IMG/VR virus record: IMGVR_UViG_3300030329_003858 | Coordinates: 1 to 34,107 of that record | DNA length: 34,107 bases | Source: a virus | Strand: one strand, 5' to 3' | Shown here: in pieces, positions 1 through 10,300 of the stretch | How positions within the stretch are numbered: the stretch's first letter is position 1 | Layout: every line of letters begins with the position of its first letter | Made by a program: the position numbers and the translations under genes | Notes under the pieces: generated by a model | Told to the model about the DNA's origin: nothing | The model's input: the letters and a program-made list of their open reading frames with translations, nothing else | Database searches by the model: none

Positions 1-190
1 AAAAGATTGGACTCAAGAAGAATATGATGAAATTGTTAAAGACTATAATCATAGTGCAGAAGTAATCTCAGACAGAGACCCTGGTGATGAGCATAAAGAA
101 CAAAACGGAGAAAGAAGAAAAAATAATAGAAGAGGTGCTGAGATGGTACATTTATTTGGAAGAAGAAAATATGGAGATAGGAGAAAATAA
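1..190 (+). CDS. C-terminal fragment of an unidentified phage protein (5' end outside window)
   Basis: An open frame enters at the left edge (first full codon at 2) and ends at TAA 188-190, giving 62 residues. The visible part is very hydrophilic, rich in Asp/Glu first and then in Arg/Lys, and ends ...GRRKYGDRRK. The next gene begins 4 bases after the stop on the same strand, so it fits as the last part of the upstream gene of the replication operon. I recognise no motif. Length, start and function cannot be judged. It is called coding because the frame stays open to the window edge and joins neatly to the next start. Confidence 0.5.
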   Translation, partial: KDWTQEEYDEIVKDYNHSAEVISDRDPGDEHKEQNGERRKNNRRGAEMVHLFGRRKYGDRRK

Positions 191-194
191 ATAA

Positions 195-581
195 ATGAAT
201 AAATGCCCTGCGTGTGGATATAATTTGTATAAAAAGCAAAATATATCCTTATCAATCAATAATCTGTTAAAACAAAGAGGAAAGAAAACTGTTAGATATT
301 TAAATAGAATAGCTTCATCTATTGTTAGAGGAATACCATCTGAAAACAGAGAAAGATATTATATGTTTTTATATGGAATAAAAAATATAGAAGACAATGT
401 TATAGATTGGGCTATTGAACAGTATCATCAAAACCAATATGTTAATACAGGTAAAGGTTTTCCTTATCTTAGGAAAATAATACAAAATAGAAATGAAAAT
501 GTGGAGGTACTAGCTAAGAATGAGAAGCTTATGTTAGGTTCATCCCCACCAATAATAGAACAAGGAGAAGAAAATGAATGA
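195..581 (+). CDS. Small Cys-motif protein, possible replication accessory protein
   Basis: Predicted 128 aa. The N-terminus carries one CPACG knuckle (residues 4-8), half of a zinc-ribbon signature with no second CxxC, so metal binding as a monomer is uncertain. Residues about 20-105 look helical and basic and include GKGFPYLRKII, a stretch that recalls the helical domains of phage replication-initiation or helicase-loader proteins; that resemblance is an impression, not an assignment. The C-terminus is acidic and overlaps the next gene by 8 bases, so translation is probably coupled. The start ATG has GGAG about 10 bases upstream. It lies upstream of a DnaB-type helicase, which would suit a loader or single-strand binding role, but no known loader family is clearly recognised. 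Confidence 0.6.
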   Translation: MNKCPACGYNLYKKQNISLSINNLLKQRGKKTVRYLNRIASSIVRGIPSENRERYYMFLYGIKNIEDNVIDWAIEQYHQNQYVNTGKGFPYLRKIIQNRNENVEVLAKNEKLMLGSSPPIIEQGEENE

Positions 582-1371
582 TTTAAAATCAATGTCGTTC
601 CCAGTTAAAGAAGTACCAGCATACTATGAAACTATGACTAATGGAGGTAAAAGTTGCAGAGAAGTATCTACTAATCATAAGTTTATAATAAGAGAAGATA
701 CAGGTAATGTATTATCATGTATGTCTAAAGACTATAAACTTGTAACAAATAAAGAGATAATAAATTATGCAGAACCAATAGTTAACAAGAGAGGAGGTAA
801 ATTTAAAGAAGCTGAAATATTTGGAAATGGAGCAAGAAGTATTATGAAATGGCATTTTCCAAAAGAGAAAGTAAAAGTTTCCAAAGATGACATTCTTCAC
901 CCAGAAATAATGATAAAGAATAGTTATGATGGAACTATTGGAGTTAATGTTGTTGCTGGTGCATTTAGATTAATATGTAGTAATGGAATGGTAATAGGGA
1001 TAACAACAAATAGTTATAAAAATAAACATAGTATTCATAATATAGAACTAAATGACTTAGAAAATATTATTGAAGATACTATTGAAAATACTAAGTATCT
1101 ATTTGATGAAGAATTTCCTAAGCTAATTGAATCAAAAATACAAGAAAAAGATATAGTAAATCTTGTAAAGATGTTTCCTATATATGCTAATGAAATAGTT
1201 ATACAAAGATTAATAGCAGATAATCCTAAAACATATTGGGATTTGTTTAATGTAGGAACAAATGTGTTAAGTCATCATATGAAAAGAGATTCAGAAACAA
1301 CCCACTCTATTGAGAGAAGATTGTATCCTTCGATTAAGAAGTGGTCAAACAATATAACTGCAAATGCTTAG
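574..1371 (+). CDS. DUF932-family phage protein
   Basis: Predicted 265 aa, matching the usual size of DUF932 (phage/plasmid-like) proteins. The family hallmarks are visible: a central block with NSYDGTIG followed by AFRLICSNGMVIG (about residues 110-150), and a C-terminal region with WDLFNVGTNVLSHH and a late SIERRLYPSIKKW stretch. The biochemical role of the family is not established. In phages and plasmids it commonly sits with DNA replication or recombination genes, as it does here between a putative replication accessory gene and a DNA methyltransferase. The start has a good AAGGAG SD 7-8 bases upstream, and the 3' end overlaps the methyltransferase start by 8 bases. Nothing looks truncated. 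Confidence 0.8.
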   Translation: MNDLKSMSFPVKEVPAYYETMTNGGKSCREVSTNHKFIIREDTGNVLSCMSKDYKLVTNKEIINYAEPIVNKRGGKFKEAEIFGNGARSIMKWHFPKEKVKVSKDDILHPEIMIKNSYDGTIGVNVVAGAFRLICSNGMVIGITTNSYKNKHSIHNIELNDLENIIEDTIENTKYLFDEEFPKLIESKIQEKDIVNLVKMFPIYANEIVIQRLIADNPKTYWDLFNVGTNVLSHHMKRDSETTHSIERRLYPSIKKWSNNITANA

Positions 1372-2227
1372 CAAGACATTCATTGATTGTCCTGTGGTTA
1401 TGCCTTATTATGGTGGGAAGCATCAGATGAGTAAAATACTTATTCCTTTGATACCTTCTCACCAAAGGTATTTTGAGATGTTTGCAGGTGGACTTTCAAT
1501 GTTCTTTAGAAAAAAGAAATCAAAATGGAATGTCGTAAATGATATTGACAATAATATAGTAAATCTATATATGTGTGTGATAAATAATTACGATGAATTA
1601 ATAAAAAACCTTTTCTGGTTGCCTAAATCCCGTAAATTATTCCTTGATTTTAGAGAAGAAATTAAGGAAAAGAAAGAATTTGAGATTCCAGACCCATATG
1701 TTGCTGCAAAATATCTTTATTGTATAAGAAACAGCTTTAACAAACTTATACATACTCCATTTGCAAAAAGTAAAGATATGCATAAAAACTATGAAATGGA
1801 ATTAAAATACTCAAGAGAATATTTAGGGGGAACTACTATAGAAAATCTTGATTTTGAAGAATTAGTAGATAAATACCCACCTAGAAAAGATGACTTCTGG
1901 TATCTTGACCCTCCTTACTTTATTGCAACAGATAAGATAGGTAAAGGTGATTATTATATGAATTGTTTTAAAAGTGAAGACCATTTAAGGTTTAAAGAAA
2001 CAGTTGATAGAATAAATAAAGGTGGAGCAAATTTTATGATTAGCTATGATTATAGAGAAGAAGTAAGAGAGCTTTATGGTGACTATAATATAGAAGTTAT
2101 TAACTGGAAGTACACAGGTTGTACTGGAGAAGCAAGGCAAGAGCCAAGAAAAGAGTATATAGTAATGAACTATAAACCTTCATCACAAATTAATATGTTT
2201 AACAAGGAGCAAGAATATGACAGATAG
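1364..2227 (+). CDS. D12-class DNA adenine-N6 methyltransferase (Dam-like)
   Basis: Predicted 287 aa, the normal size for D12/Dam-type enzymes, which transfer a methyl group from S-adenosylmethionine to adenine N6. Visible motifs are PYYGGK (residues 14-19), FAGGLS as the AdoMet-binding motif I near residues 40-45, NDIDNNIVNLY just after it, and the catalytic DPPY at residues 182-185. The order (FxGG motif before DPPY) is that of the alpha/D12 group. No restriction partner is nearby, so protection of phage DNA from host nucleases or regulation by methylation is more likely than a restriction-modification system. No SD precedes the ATG at 1364, which lies inside the upstream gene; an internal ATG just before PYYGG is an alternative start. 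The target site cannot be read from sequence. Confidence 0.88.
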   Translation: MLSKTFIDCPVVMPYYGGKHQMSKILIPLIPSHQRYFEMFAGGLSMFFRKKKSKWNVVNDIDNNIVNLYMCVINNYDELIKNLFWLPKSRKLFLDFREEIKEKKEFEIPDPYVAAKYLYCIRNSFNKLIHTPFAKSKDMHKNYEMELKYSREYLGGTTIENLDFEELVDKYPPRKDDFWYLDPPYFIATDKIGKGDYYMNCFKSEDHLRFKETVDRINKGGANFMISYDYREEVRELYGDYNIEVINWKYTGCTGEARQEPRKEYIVMNYKPSSQINMFNKEQEYDR

Positions 2228-3542
2228 TAATGGAGAAATTAAAGCATTACCATCATCTAAAGAAGCAGAAGAAGCTTTACTTGGATGTATGATTCAAGGA
2301 GGTCAAAAGGAACAAGAGATTGGAATGGCTTGGATTAGAGATGACAATGCTTTTTATGTAGAAGATAATAAGCAGATATTTAAATGCTTAAAGCAACTAT
2401 ATAAAGACAATATTGACGTAGATTTTATTACGTTAAGCAGTAAAGTGCAAGATGCAACAGGTGAAAGTATGGCTTATTATATAACTGGATTAAGTGATTC
2501 TACGCCATCAATTTCTAATGTGAGTCATTATGCTAGGATAGTTTGGGAAAAGTACATACAAAGAGAAACTGCTAAGTCAGCACAAAAACTTGTAACTGCA
2601 AGTTATGATGATTATGATAAAGTAGGTGGAATCTTAGAAGTACATAATAGGTTAATAAAGGAATTAGAAGAAATACATCCTTCTAAAAAGAAAGATATTT
2701 CAGACCTTGTTGAAGAAATGAAAGATGTTGTTCAAGAAGATTCTAATCTAATTCCATTTAACTTAGCACATCTCGATAACTTTGCAGGTGGAATGACTAG
2801 AAAAGAAATAACAGTATTAGGAGGAAGACCTGGTCATGGTAAAACAACTCTTGTAATTAATATGGTTAGAGGATTAATTGAACAAGGATACCATGTAATG
2901 TTATTTAATCGTGAAATGAGTAATACTGAAATGTTAAAGAAGATATTGGTTATGGAAAGTGAATCGTTAGAATATGGAAATATAAGGCGAAATGACCTAT
3001 CTGAATTAGACAGAGAAGAGTTTGATAATATATCAGATAAATTAAAAATAAAATATGAAAATTTTATTATGTATGATAACATTAGAACTCTTGACGAATC
3101 TATTAGAGAAATATCTAAACATAAACCTGATGTTGTTATAGACGATTACATACAACTAATACAAGTTAATGGAGTACAAGAAGGTAGAAGGTTCGAGATT
3201 GAAAAAATAATGCAAGAATATAAATGGATATGTAAAGCAGAAAATTGTTCTGCAATTCTAGTATCTCAATTAAATAGAGAAATAGAAAAGAGATTAGACC
3301 CAAGACCTAGAATGAGTGATTATTCTGAGTCAGGTGTAATTGAACAAACTGCTGAATCTGCTATGTTTATATTTTATGGATATAATTTCGATAATGAAAA
3401 ATACCCATTGTATAAAAGTGAAGTTATTGTTTCTAAAAGTAGATATGGTAAAATTGGAACTCATATAGTAGGATTTAATGGCAATAAATGTAAATTCTAC
3501 ATGAACCCTAAGATGGCTGAAAGTGACCAATCAAGAAAATAA
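2217..3542 (+). CDS. dnaB-like: DnaB-family replicative DNA helicase
   Basis: Predicted 441 aa, the normal size for hexameric DnaB helicases, which unwind DNA at the fork using ATP. The N-terminal domain shows the family signature EAEEALLGCMI (about residues 16-26). The RecA-like motor domain has Walker A GGRPGHGKTT with catalytic Lys209, a VMLFNREMS segment, and Walker B DVVIDDYIQL with Asp309/Asp310, then the SQLNREIEKR and SDYSESGVIEQ motifs typical of DnaB. A strong AAGGAG lies 7 bases before the ATG, which overlaps the end of the methyltransferase by 11 bases. I see no primase domain, so this is a DnaB-like rather than a T7 gp4-like enzyme. Primase is not in the window. Confidence 0.95.
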   Translation: MTDSNGEIKALPSSKEAEEALLGCMIQGGQKEQEIGMAWIRDDNAFYVEDNKQIFKCLKQLYKDNIDVDFITLSSKVQDATGESMAYYITGLSDSTPSISNVSHYARIVWEKYIQRETAKSAQKLVTASYDDYDKVGGILEVHNRLIKELEEIHPSKKKDISDLVEEMKDVVQEDSNLIPFNLAHLDNFAGGMTRKEITVLGGRPGHGKTTLVINMVRGLIEQGYHVMLFNREMSNTEMLKKILVMESESLEYGNIRRNDLSELDREEFDNISDKLKIKYENFIMYDNIRTLDESIREISKHKPDVVIDDYIQLIQVNGVQEGRRFEIEKIMQEYKWICKAENCSAILVSQLNREIEKRLDPRPRMSDYSESGVIEQTAESAMFIFYGYNFDNEKYPLYKSEVIVSKSRYGKIGTHIVGFNGNKCKFYMNPKMAESDQSRK

Positions 3543-3843
3543 AAGTTGTTGGAATTGTGGTTACAGGAAAAGTAAGCAGATGTCTGAAATAGGTGTCTGC
3601 TTATATTTTCTACACATTGAAAAACCAGCAAAAAAAATACCATCTAATATTGCAGACAAAGGTTGTAAGTATTATTTTGAATCTTCAGAGTCAGAGCATG
3701 GTAAAAATATTCTTTCAGAAGTGATAGAAACATTTAATGGAGAATACATAAAAGAAAAACAAAGAAGATATTATAATAGACCTGCATATAAAAAAACATA
3801 CAAAGACAATAGACATAAATATGGAAAAAGAAAGGATTGGTAA
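3523..3843 (+). CDS. Small four-cysteine (possible zinc-binding) protein
   Basis: Predicted 106 aa from a GTG start overlapping the helicase gene by 20 bases. Four cysteines are spaced as CWNC near residue 9, CLYF near residue 26 and CKYYFE near residue 48, a pattern consistent with one zinc site. The C-terminal third is very basic (Lys, Arg and Tyr rich), consistent with nucleic-acid contact. I do not recognise a named family, although similar short CxxC...C...C proteins are frequent in phage replication operons. The SD is weak (AAGATGG). The stop TAA overlaps the probable ATG of the resolvase as TAATG. Function unknown. Confidence 0.7.
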   Translation: MTNQENKSCWNCGYRKSKQMSEIGVCLYFLHIEKPAKKIPSNIADKGCKYYFESSESEHGKNILSEVIETFNGEYIKEKQRRYYNRPAYKKTYKDNRHKYGKRKDW

Positions 3844-4349
3844 TGATTATAATAGGGATTGACCCCGGAGCTAATGGGGGAATGTGTTCATGGAGCAGTG
3901 GTATAGTTTCAATAGACAAATGTCCTAGCAGTGCTAAAAAAATGTCGATGTTAGTATCGAATATTAGTAAGAACAGTAGAAGAGATTTTGGAGGTAAATG
4001 TATTGCATATGTTGAAAAGGTTTGGGCAAGACCAAGTAATGCAACAAGAGCGGCATTTTCATTCGGAATGAACTATGGCAAATGGATAGGAGTTTTAGAA
4101 TCCAATAATATAGATATTAATTATGTTTTACCTAATACATGGATGAAGTATTGGGCTGAAAAATATGAAATTAAAATATCTAAAAAGAAAAAAGAGAGGA
4201 AAGACAAGTTAAAAGAACTTGCTTCAAAAGAGAGTAATATGAAAACAACATTATGGAGCTCGGATGCTATACTTATAGCGTCATACGGGTTTCAAATTGA
4301 AAAGGAGAAGAAAATTGAAAATAAACGCAGAAATGGAAAATCAACTTAA
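3843..4349 (+). CDS. RuvC-like Holliday junction resolvase
   Basis: Predicted 168 aa. The N-terminus IIIGIDPGANGG carries the first catalytic Asp (Asp7) of the RuvC/RNase H fold. A second acidic position is Glu58 in AYVEKV at the end of a beta strand, and a late SSDAILIA segment supplies Asp141. This D...E...D layout and the length suit RuvC-type resolvases that cut four-way junctions during recombination and before packaging. I chose ATG 3843 rather than the TTG at 3837 because the SD AAAGGA (3831-3836) is 6 bases from the ATG but would touch the TTG. The ATG shares bases with the upstream stop (TAATG). Phage versions of this kind can be poxvirus-resolvase-like; the exact subfamily is not settled. 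Confidence 0.85.
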   Translation: MIIIGIDPGANGGMCSWSSGIVSIDKCPSSAKKMSMLVSNISKNSRRDFGGKCIAYVEKVWARPSNATRAAFSFGMNYGKWIGVLESNNIDINYVLPNTWMKYWAEKYEIKISKKKKERKDKLKELASKESNMKTTLWSSDAILIASYGFQIEKEKKIENKRRNGKST

Positions 4350-4527
4350 TGAAGTTATGGACTTATATGTAAGTACACTTCAATTAACAGCAACAACATT
4401 TAATTTAATTAGAAGTTCAAATGTTAAAGGCCAAGATAGATTGAAATATGTAATAAACTCAACAAATGAATTAAAAGATTTCATTAATAAAACAGAGCCA
4501 ATGCTTAATTCTTTATTAATTGATTAA
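4315..4527 (+). CDS. Small helical hypothetical protein (last gene of the + strand operon)
   Basis: Predicted 70 aa from TTG 4315. This start is chosen because AAAGGAG lies at 4301-4307 with a 7-base spacer; an earlier in-frame TTG at 4297 has no such site. The reading frame overlaps the resolvase gene by 35 bases. The protein is mostly polar and predicted helical (ENQLNEVMDLYVSTLQLTAT, then KYVINSTNELKDFIN), with no Cys, no membrane segment and no motif I recognise. It is the last + strand gene before the convergent hairpin at 4543-4571. Function unknown. Confidence 0.65.
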   Translation: MKINAEMENQLNEVMDLYVSTLQLTATTFNLIRSSNVKGQDRLKYVINSTNELKDFINKTEPMLNSLLID

Positions 4528-4542
4528 TTACAAAAAGCAAGG

Positions 4543-4571
4543 AAGGTGGTATTCTTTAAAGATGCCGCCTT
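4543..4571 (+). terminator. Hairpin at the convergent junction, best paired in the + strand transcript
   Basis: AAGGTGGTAT (4543-4552) pairs with ATGCCGCCTT (4562-4571) over 10 bp around a 9-base loop. Two of the pairs are U-G and form only in the + strand RNA; in the - strand RNA they become C-A mismatches. The hairpin therefore looks selected to work at the end of the replication operon. It lacks a clear U-run on the + side (CTAAGCG follows). On the - side the weaker stem is followed by TTGCTTTTTG, so some action on the late transcript is possible too. It touches the TAG stop of the 932-aa gene at 4572. Confidence 0.6.
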
Positions 4572-7370
4572 CTAAGCGTATTTAGGTTCTCTTCCTTCTA
4601 ATTGTCTTAATGAGTCTTCAATAGACTTAGGTACAGTTTTCTTTCTAATATCAAAATATTCTTTTTGAATTTTTTTTGATTTTGCAGTTGGATATAATGC
4701 AAATTCTTGTTGAGCTGCCCATCCTACCCTTCCTTGTATTAATTGAGGGATATGTCTTTCTACAAATCTACCAGCAAATGTATTAAGTATTCTTATTTTT
4801 CTTGAAATGTCAGTTGAACTATTTGAAGGGTCATATTTTTCAATTCCAGTTAATAATGTAAGATATTCTTCTCCTTGTGCATTTTGAAGTTCAAGAAGCA
4901 TACCAATATCTATAATAGTAGATAAGGCAGGAAAACCTAAAGAACCAAGAACAGGCCCTTTACCATAAAAAGCTTTTTCAATATCTTCTTTATCTCCAGT
5001 TAAAACTGCAGACCATCTTTTAATTCTTTCAACTAAATCATGTTCAATTAAATTATCAAAGTCAACGCCAAAAGCCATCGAACCAAATAATGGAGCACCA
5101 AAATACAATAATCCCATTCTAATTGATTTAGCTAAACCTTGAGCTCCTCCTGGTGTATCAGATAGTAAGTGAGGATTAAACTCACCAGAAGAAATATCAT
5201 GCTTAGTTTCTCTTAAAATTTTTATATTTCTTTCTGCAAATTCCATAGAATAATGTTGAAACTGAAAAACAAATTTTCCAACCTTACTTCTCATAAGAGG
5301 AGACTTTGCATAATCAGCATAATCAAAGTGATTCATTACTACACCATTTATAGCATAATTTTCAGAATGTCTTTTTATAATATTTTCAATTTCAAGTGTA
5401 GTTTTACCATCATTTTTTAATTTAGCAACAAACTTAGGACTACTTAGCCATTGATGCATTTGAGCGTATGCTATTTTAAATGTATGTTTACGATTAGCAT
5501 TTTCAGCTTTTCTGTGTAACCATGATAATTTAGAAGCGAAAGTCCCCATTCCTTCTGCAACTTTTTCAAATCCACCTTTTGTTATAGCTTCATATTTGCC
5601 AGTTCTTTCATTATATTCAATTCTTTTTGATTTAGAAGCTTTTGTTGCTAGTTGACTTTCAACAAACTCTTGAGACCCTTCTTCAAATAATAACCCTACT
5701 TTATTTAAAACACTATCAATATAATTTTCAGCGTTACCTTCCTTAAAAGGAATTTCTCTTAAATATCTTTTAGATTTCATTATTTGAACAGGACCCCATT
5801 CAACATAATCAAGTAATCTTTGAAATGCATTTCTAGCAGCACCTCTAGGATTTAAACCAAGTTTAGATGCAAACTCAAAACTTAAAAATGTCCTCATAAC
5901 AGAATTACTAACTGAATCAATGTCATTATCACCATTAGCAGCTCTGTGCATATCTATAAGATAGTCAGCTATATTTTGAGCGTAACCCTTTGTAGAGCTA
6001 TTTTTTTTATAAATTTTTTCTACACTTCCAAGAGCATTTATTAGATGTGAATCCATATAAGCGGTATAATTAAACCTATTAACATCAAAAACATAATTAT
6101 CTATAGCATTAAAAAAGTTTCTACTATAATCATACACAAATCCTTTATCTCTCTCCTTCATGTTTTGCTGTCTTAATTTAGTATGCTCACTTATATGAAG
6201 TTTCATACTATTAATAATAGTTTTTATATCTTTACCTTTAACATCGTATGGATTAACAGACCTCTGCATATCATCAAATGGTCTCATAAGTCCAGTTAAA
6301 AATTCAGCATTTAAATCTCTTGTATAGTGAGGAAAGAATCCCTGCTCATACTTAGGCATATACATACCTTTAAGTTTTTTTCTTAAATCTTTAACATCTT
6401 TAGCTGATTTTTTTTGACCATTAACTTCTAATCTTTTGATAACAGATTCAATTCTTGCATCTACTCCATTTCTTAATGTTTTATACATACCATCCATTAA
6501 TTGAGTGTATCCTAATATAGCATTATACATATGGTCAGATTCTATTATACTTCTTCCATCAGTCATTTTAAGGTATTTACTTATTTCTGAATCAGTTAAT
6601 TTTAAAACCTTATCTCCATTTCTATATTCTTCTACTTTTTTAGCAAGTTTTTTATTAATAACATTACCATTTCTATCGTAAGCCTTTTTATTTAAATCAT
6701 TAAATTTATCTTGTATGGCTAAAGGTATTTGTTTTTCAATTATATTTAAAGCATCATCAAACACTGCAAGAGAACTATTCTTTAAGAACTCATTAGTTTC
6801 TTTTTTTATATCATTATATTTTTTCTCAGCCCCTTCAACACCATTCTTAACATCAGCAGTGGCTTTTAATAATTTATCATCAAGATTTCTTAATTTTCTT
6901 CTAGCTAATTTTATACCTATTTTACTAGAAGCTCCTCTCATTAAGGCTTCTTTTTCTAACTCTCTAGTAATCTTACTAACTAATCTCTTATCTCTTACTT
7001 GATTAGCTCTAAAATAAAAACTTGATTGCTGTGAATCATTTAAAAATTTTCCAATAGAAGGGTCTTTTTTACCATAGTGAGAAGACTGCCAAAAAATTTG
7101 AGCAAACTTAGAATCCAGTTCACCTGACTTAACATTACTTTTATATTCTTCTAGTCTTGATAAAAATGAACTTACCTGACCTTTAGTTAAATTATCAGCA
7201 TATTTTAAATTATCTAAAGGCATTAAAAAGTCAGCTTCAACAAGCCTAAATACAGCTTCGTAAGGGTCTGTAAATATTTCTTTACTGCTGTCTTTTTCAG
7301 CCCAAAGACTTATACCTTTTATTAGATTATTATAGTTACTATTTAGAAGCTTACAGTCTATGTTAGACAT
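4572..7370 (-). CDS. Large internal virion/ejection protein candidate (932 aa)
   Basis: Predicted 932 aa, last gene of the late operon, directly after the giant polymerase-like gene and overlapping its end by 13 bases. SD GAGGAG (7382-7387) lies 11 bases upstream of the ATG. The first two thirds are long, charged and helix-rich. The last third has glycine-rich hydrophobic stretches (about residues 743-766, with MGLLYFGAPLFGSMAFG, and about 803-825, with GSLGFPALSTIIDIGMLLEL) and aromatic/amphipathic helices (KFVFQFQHYSMEF). Large proteins of this build next to internal virion genes are typical of DNA-ejection proteins that pass through the tail and contact the membrane. I recognise no enzyme motif. 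The ejection role is inferred from composition and position. Confidence 0.6.
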   Translation of the reverse strand: MSNIDCKLLNSNYNNLIKGISLWAEKDSSKEIFTDPYEAVFRLVEADFLMPLDNLKYADNLTKGQVSSFLSRLEEYKSNVKSGELDSKFAQIFWQSSHYGKKDPSIGKFLNDSQQSSFYFRANQVRDKRLVSKITRELEKEALMRGASSKIGIKLARRKLRNLDDKLLKATADVKNGVEGAEKKYNDIKKETNEFLKNSSLAVFDDALNIIEKQIPLAIQDKFNDLNKKAYDRNGNVINKKLAKKVEEYRNGDKVLKLTDSEISKYLKMTDGRSIIESDHMYNAILGYTQLMDGMYKTLRNGVDARIESVIKRLEVNGQKKSAKDVKDLRKKLKGMYMPKYEQGFFPHYTRDLNAEFLTGLMRPFDDMQRSVNPYDVKGKDIKTIINSMKLHISEHTKLRQQNMKERDKGFVYDYSRNFFNAIDNYVFDVNRFNYTAYMDSHLINALGSVEKIYKKNSSTKGYAQNIADYLIDMHRAANGDNDIDSVSNSVMRTFLSFEFASKLGLNPRGAARNAFQRLLDYVEWGPVQIMKSKRYLREIPFKEGNAENYIDSVLNKVGLLFEEGSQEFVESQLATKASKSKRIEYNERTGKYEAITKGGFEKVAEGMGTFASKLSWLHRKAENANRKHTFKIAYAQMHQWLSSPKFVAKLKNDGKTTLEIENIIKRHSENYAINGVVMNHFDYADYAKSPLMRSKVGKFVFQFQHYSMEFAERNIKILRETKHDISSGEFNPHLLSDTPGGAQGLAKSIRMGLLYFGAPLFGSMAFGVDFDNLIEHDLVERIKRWSAVLTGDKEDIEKAFYGKGPVLGSLGFPALSTIIDIGMLLELQNAQGEEYLTLLTGIEKYDPSNSSTDISRKIRILNTFAGRFVERHIPQLIQGRVGWAAQQEFALYPTAKSKKIQKEYFDIRKKTVPKSIEDSLRQLEGREPKYA

Positions 7371-10300
7371 TGATTTTTTATCTCCTCAAATTTCTGTTTT
7401 GCATCTGAACTTTTTTTAATTATATTATTTTTAATATTTTCACTATTTTTAGATATATCCGAAATATGCTTTAATCTTTCAAAAGACTTTGTATTTCTTT
7501 TTTCTATTGTTGTACCCCTAAAATAGTTTTCACCTCCTATTAAAGCAAATACAGGATTATTAAGAATATTTTGAACTGTTTTAGTTTTGCCTTTTTCGTA
7601 TATAACTCCACTATTAAATACATTCTTCGCTATTTCCATAACTTCATTGTCCATCTGAGACCTCATTGAAAGATATTCAACAGGGTCAATTATCTCCATA
7701 TTAATTAATCTTTCTTGTATCTCATTCATTTGGGTAAGATATGACTCAAACTCTAATTCCTTACCTGCGACTTTCATTATATCTCTATAAAAAGATATTG
7801 TGCTATCATTAAGTAATTTATTATTTGCCCCTATTCTATCGCTATCTGCATAAAATCTAAGTCCTTCATACCTTGAGAACATTTTAGTAAAACTTTTATC
7901 AAATTTAGGCATTTTCATATATTTAAAAACCCAGTTTGCTTCATCATCTGTATAACTATTCTCATCATACATTTTTCTCATATCTACTTTATTATTGTAA
8001 TATCTTTGCCATTGAGATTCCAATAACCCGGTAGTTTTTAATATTTGCTCAGCATATATTCTATTGTTATCAGAAGCTTGAATAGTACCATTCGCTATCC
8101 CAGTTAAAAACTTAATCCCCCTTTGATATCTTTTTGTATTTTTAAAAGGAATAGGTTGAGGTCTGTTTTCAAATACTCCAATAGAATATTTATCTTTACC
8201 GGGATTCATAAATGCATATAAAAATCTCATACCATATTTATTAATACCATCAAGTAATAATTGATTTTCAATATCATAAATAGTAGATAAATCTGAGTCA
8301 AAGTTTTTCAATAATTTTCTATTTTCTTCGCTAATATTAAAAGTATAGTCTTTACTATATTCAAAAATTTGTTTTAAAGTAGTTCTATTACCATAAAAAC
8401 TTTTTCTTATATTTTTCAATGTATTTAATTCCGCTATTCCACTTTTACTTAATCCAAAGGAATCGTCATCACCTACCCCAGGTAAATGATATCTTATATT
8501 ATTTAAAACATTATAATATATAGTAGATTTTTTTATATCTTCATCAGTTATGGCGACTATGCTCATTTTTTTTAAATCTTTAGATTTTTTCGTCTTCCAA
8601 TATTTCTTTGGAATCATAGAACTGATTCTTTTTTCTTGTTCTTTAATAAAATTATTAATCTTATCTATGCTTTTCTTTTTTACACCAAAACTAATTTTTT
8701 CATTATTGTTTATTTGAGAAATTTTATATTTTAAATTTTTTATTAAATTTACCGTTTTAGTTAAACCATAATTAGCTGTAGCAACATTTTGAGCTAATAG
8801 AGCAGTAGCTGCTTCTACATCTTGAATGGATGGGCCAGATTCAACTTCAAAATACCAATCATCAATCATAGAAGCCATGTTTCCAGTTATATCCACCCTT
8901 CTATTTCTTTTAAAAACATCTGATATATTAAGATTCATTAAAATTCTGTCAACTGGAGCTCCTCTTTGAGCTGTTGTAAACTCTACTCCATTCTTATTAA
9001 CATCTTCATTAACAAAATTCATAGTAGGCTTATAATATTTTTTAGTTTCACCTGCATCATCTTTATACTCACCAGATACTACTCCAAATAATTTTTTAAA
9101 AATTTTCCCTCCAGGAGTATTTTCATCTCTCCACCTATATTTTGTCCCAGGTTGAAATTTATTTCTTAACCTATAATACAAACTATTATTAATATTTTTA
9201 TTGAAATTCTTAAAGTTTTCAGTTGCATCATTTATATCCTCAAATGAAGATTTCTTTTTCATCCCACTATTTTCGTACATATGTGAGCCAGTGATATTTA
9301 AAAGGCTTCCATATTCATTTAACATTTCTTTTATTGCTGCAATCTCTAAATCATTTAAATTCTTTTCTGTCCATACTTTATTTATCTCATCATATTCTAA
9401 TTTACGAAAAATTCTTATTCTTTTATTGCGAGAATTTCCTCTCGCTCTCATATCATTAATAAGATTAATATCATTTTGATTCCTAGCTACATTAGGAGTA
9501 AAAGATTCCTCTTTCCTAGGAAATAAGAAATCATTTGCCCATGAAAATATATCTTTTGATATGTTCTCATTTATCTTTCCTTTAGCATCAATAAGATATT
9601 GAGTTTCTAAAGCAGCTCTTGTAAAGAAATCATTATTATCAAAGTCAACATATATTTTAAAATTCTTATTTTCACCGCTACCTCCAAATAATAATCTTGC
9701 GTTATCAAATGATGCATCAGGGTTATCCTTTTCAAATGCTTTTAAAGTATCGTCATTTTTATCAACTCTGACACCAAGTTTTTCTATATATCCTAATTTT
9801 CTTGGAATAGTTTGAACTATACCAATAGAAGATTTAAACAATTCATTATCTGCTGATATTGTATTAATAGTTTTTATAATCTCAGTTACACTCATATTTT
9901 TAAAATCTATAGGTCTTTCACTAATATATTGTGTTGGGTCAACTCCTTGTACAAAAAATTGAGACGCTCTTTCTATATGGTCATAAAAACTATCTTTTTG
10001 AGAAAACCAATAATCAGCTTTATCTACGTCATAATCTCCTTCATAAATATTAGCAACATCAAAGCTGTTAATTTGCATGGAATTTCCAAATTCATCATCT
10101 AAGAACCCTTTAAGGCCTAAAACACTCATATCATTTGGCCTTGTTCTTGGCTGTCTTCTTACAGCAATAGCAATTCTAAGCCCTTGAGGGAGATTTCCTT
10201 CTTCTTTTAATAGTTCTATTATATCATGTAAATGTCCAAGCCTGAGTATTCCATCTCCAGATTGTCTTTGGATATTTTTCCATACATTTTCAGGGAAAAT

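Noticed and set aside
36-255. Two hydrophobic ORFs on the - strand opposite the start of the replication operon
   Set aside because: Phe/Leu/Ile-rich antisense of AT-rich coding sequence, no SD, and both oppose clear + strand genes.
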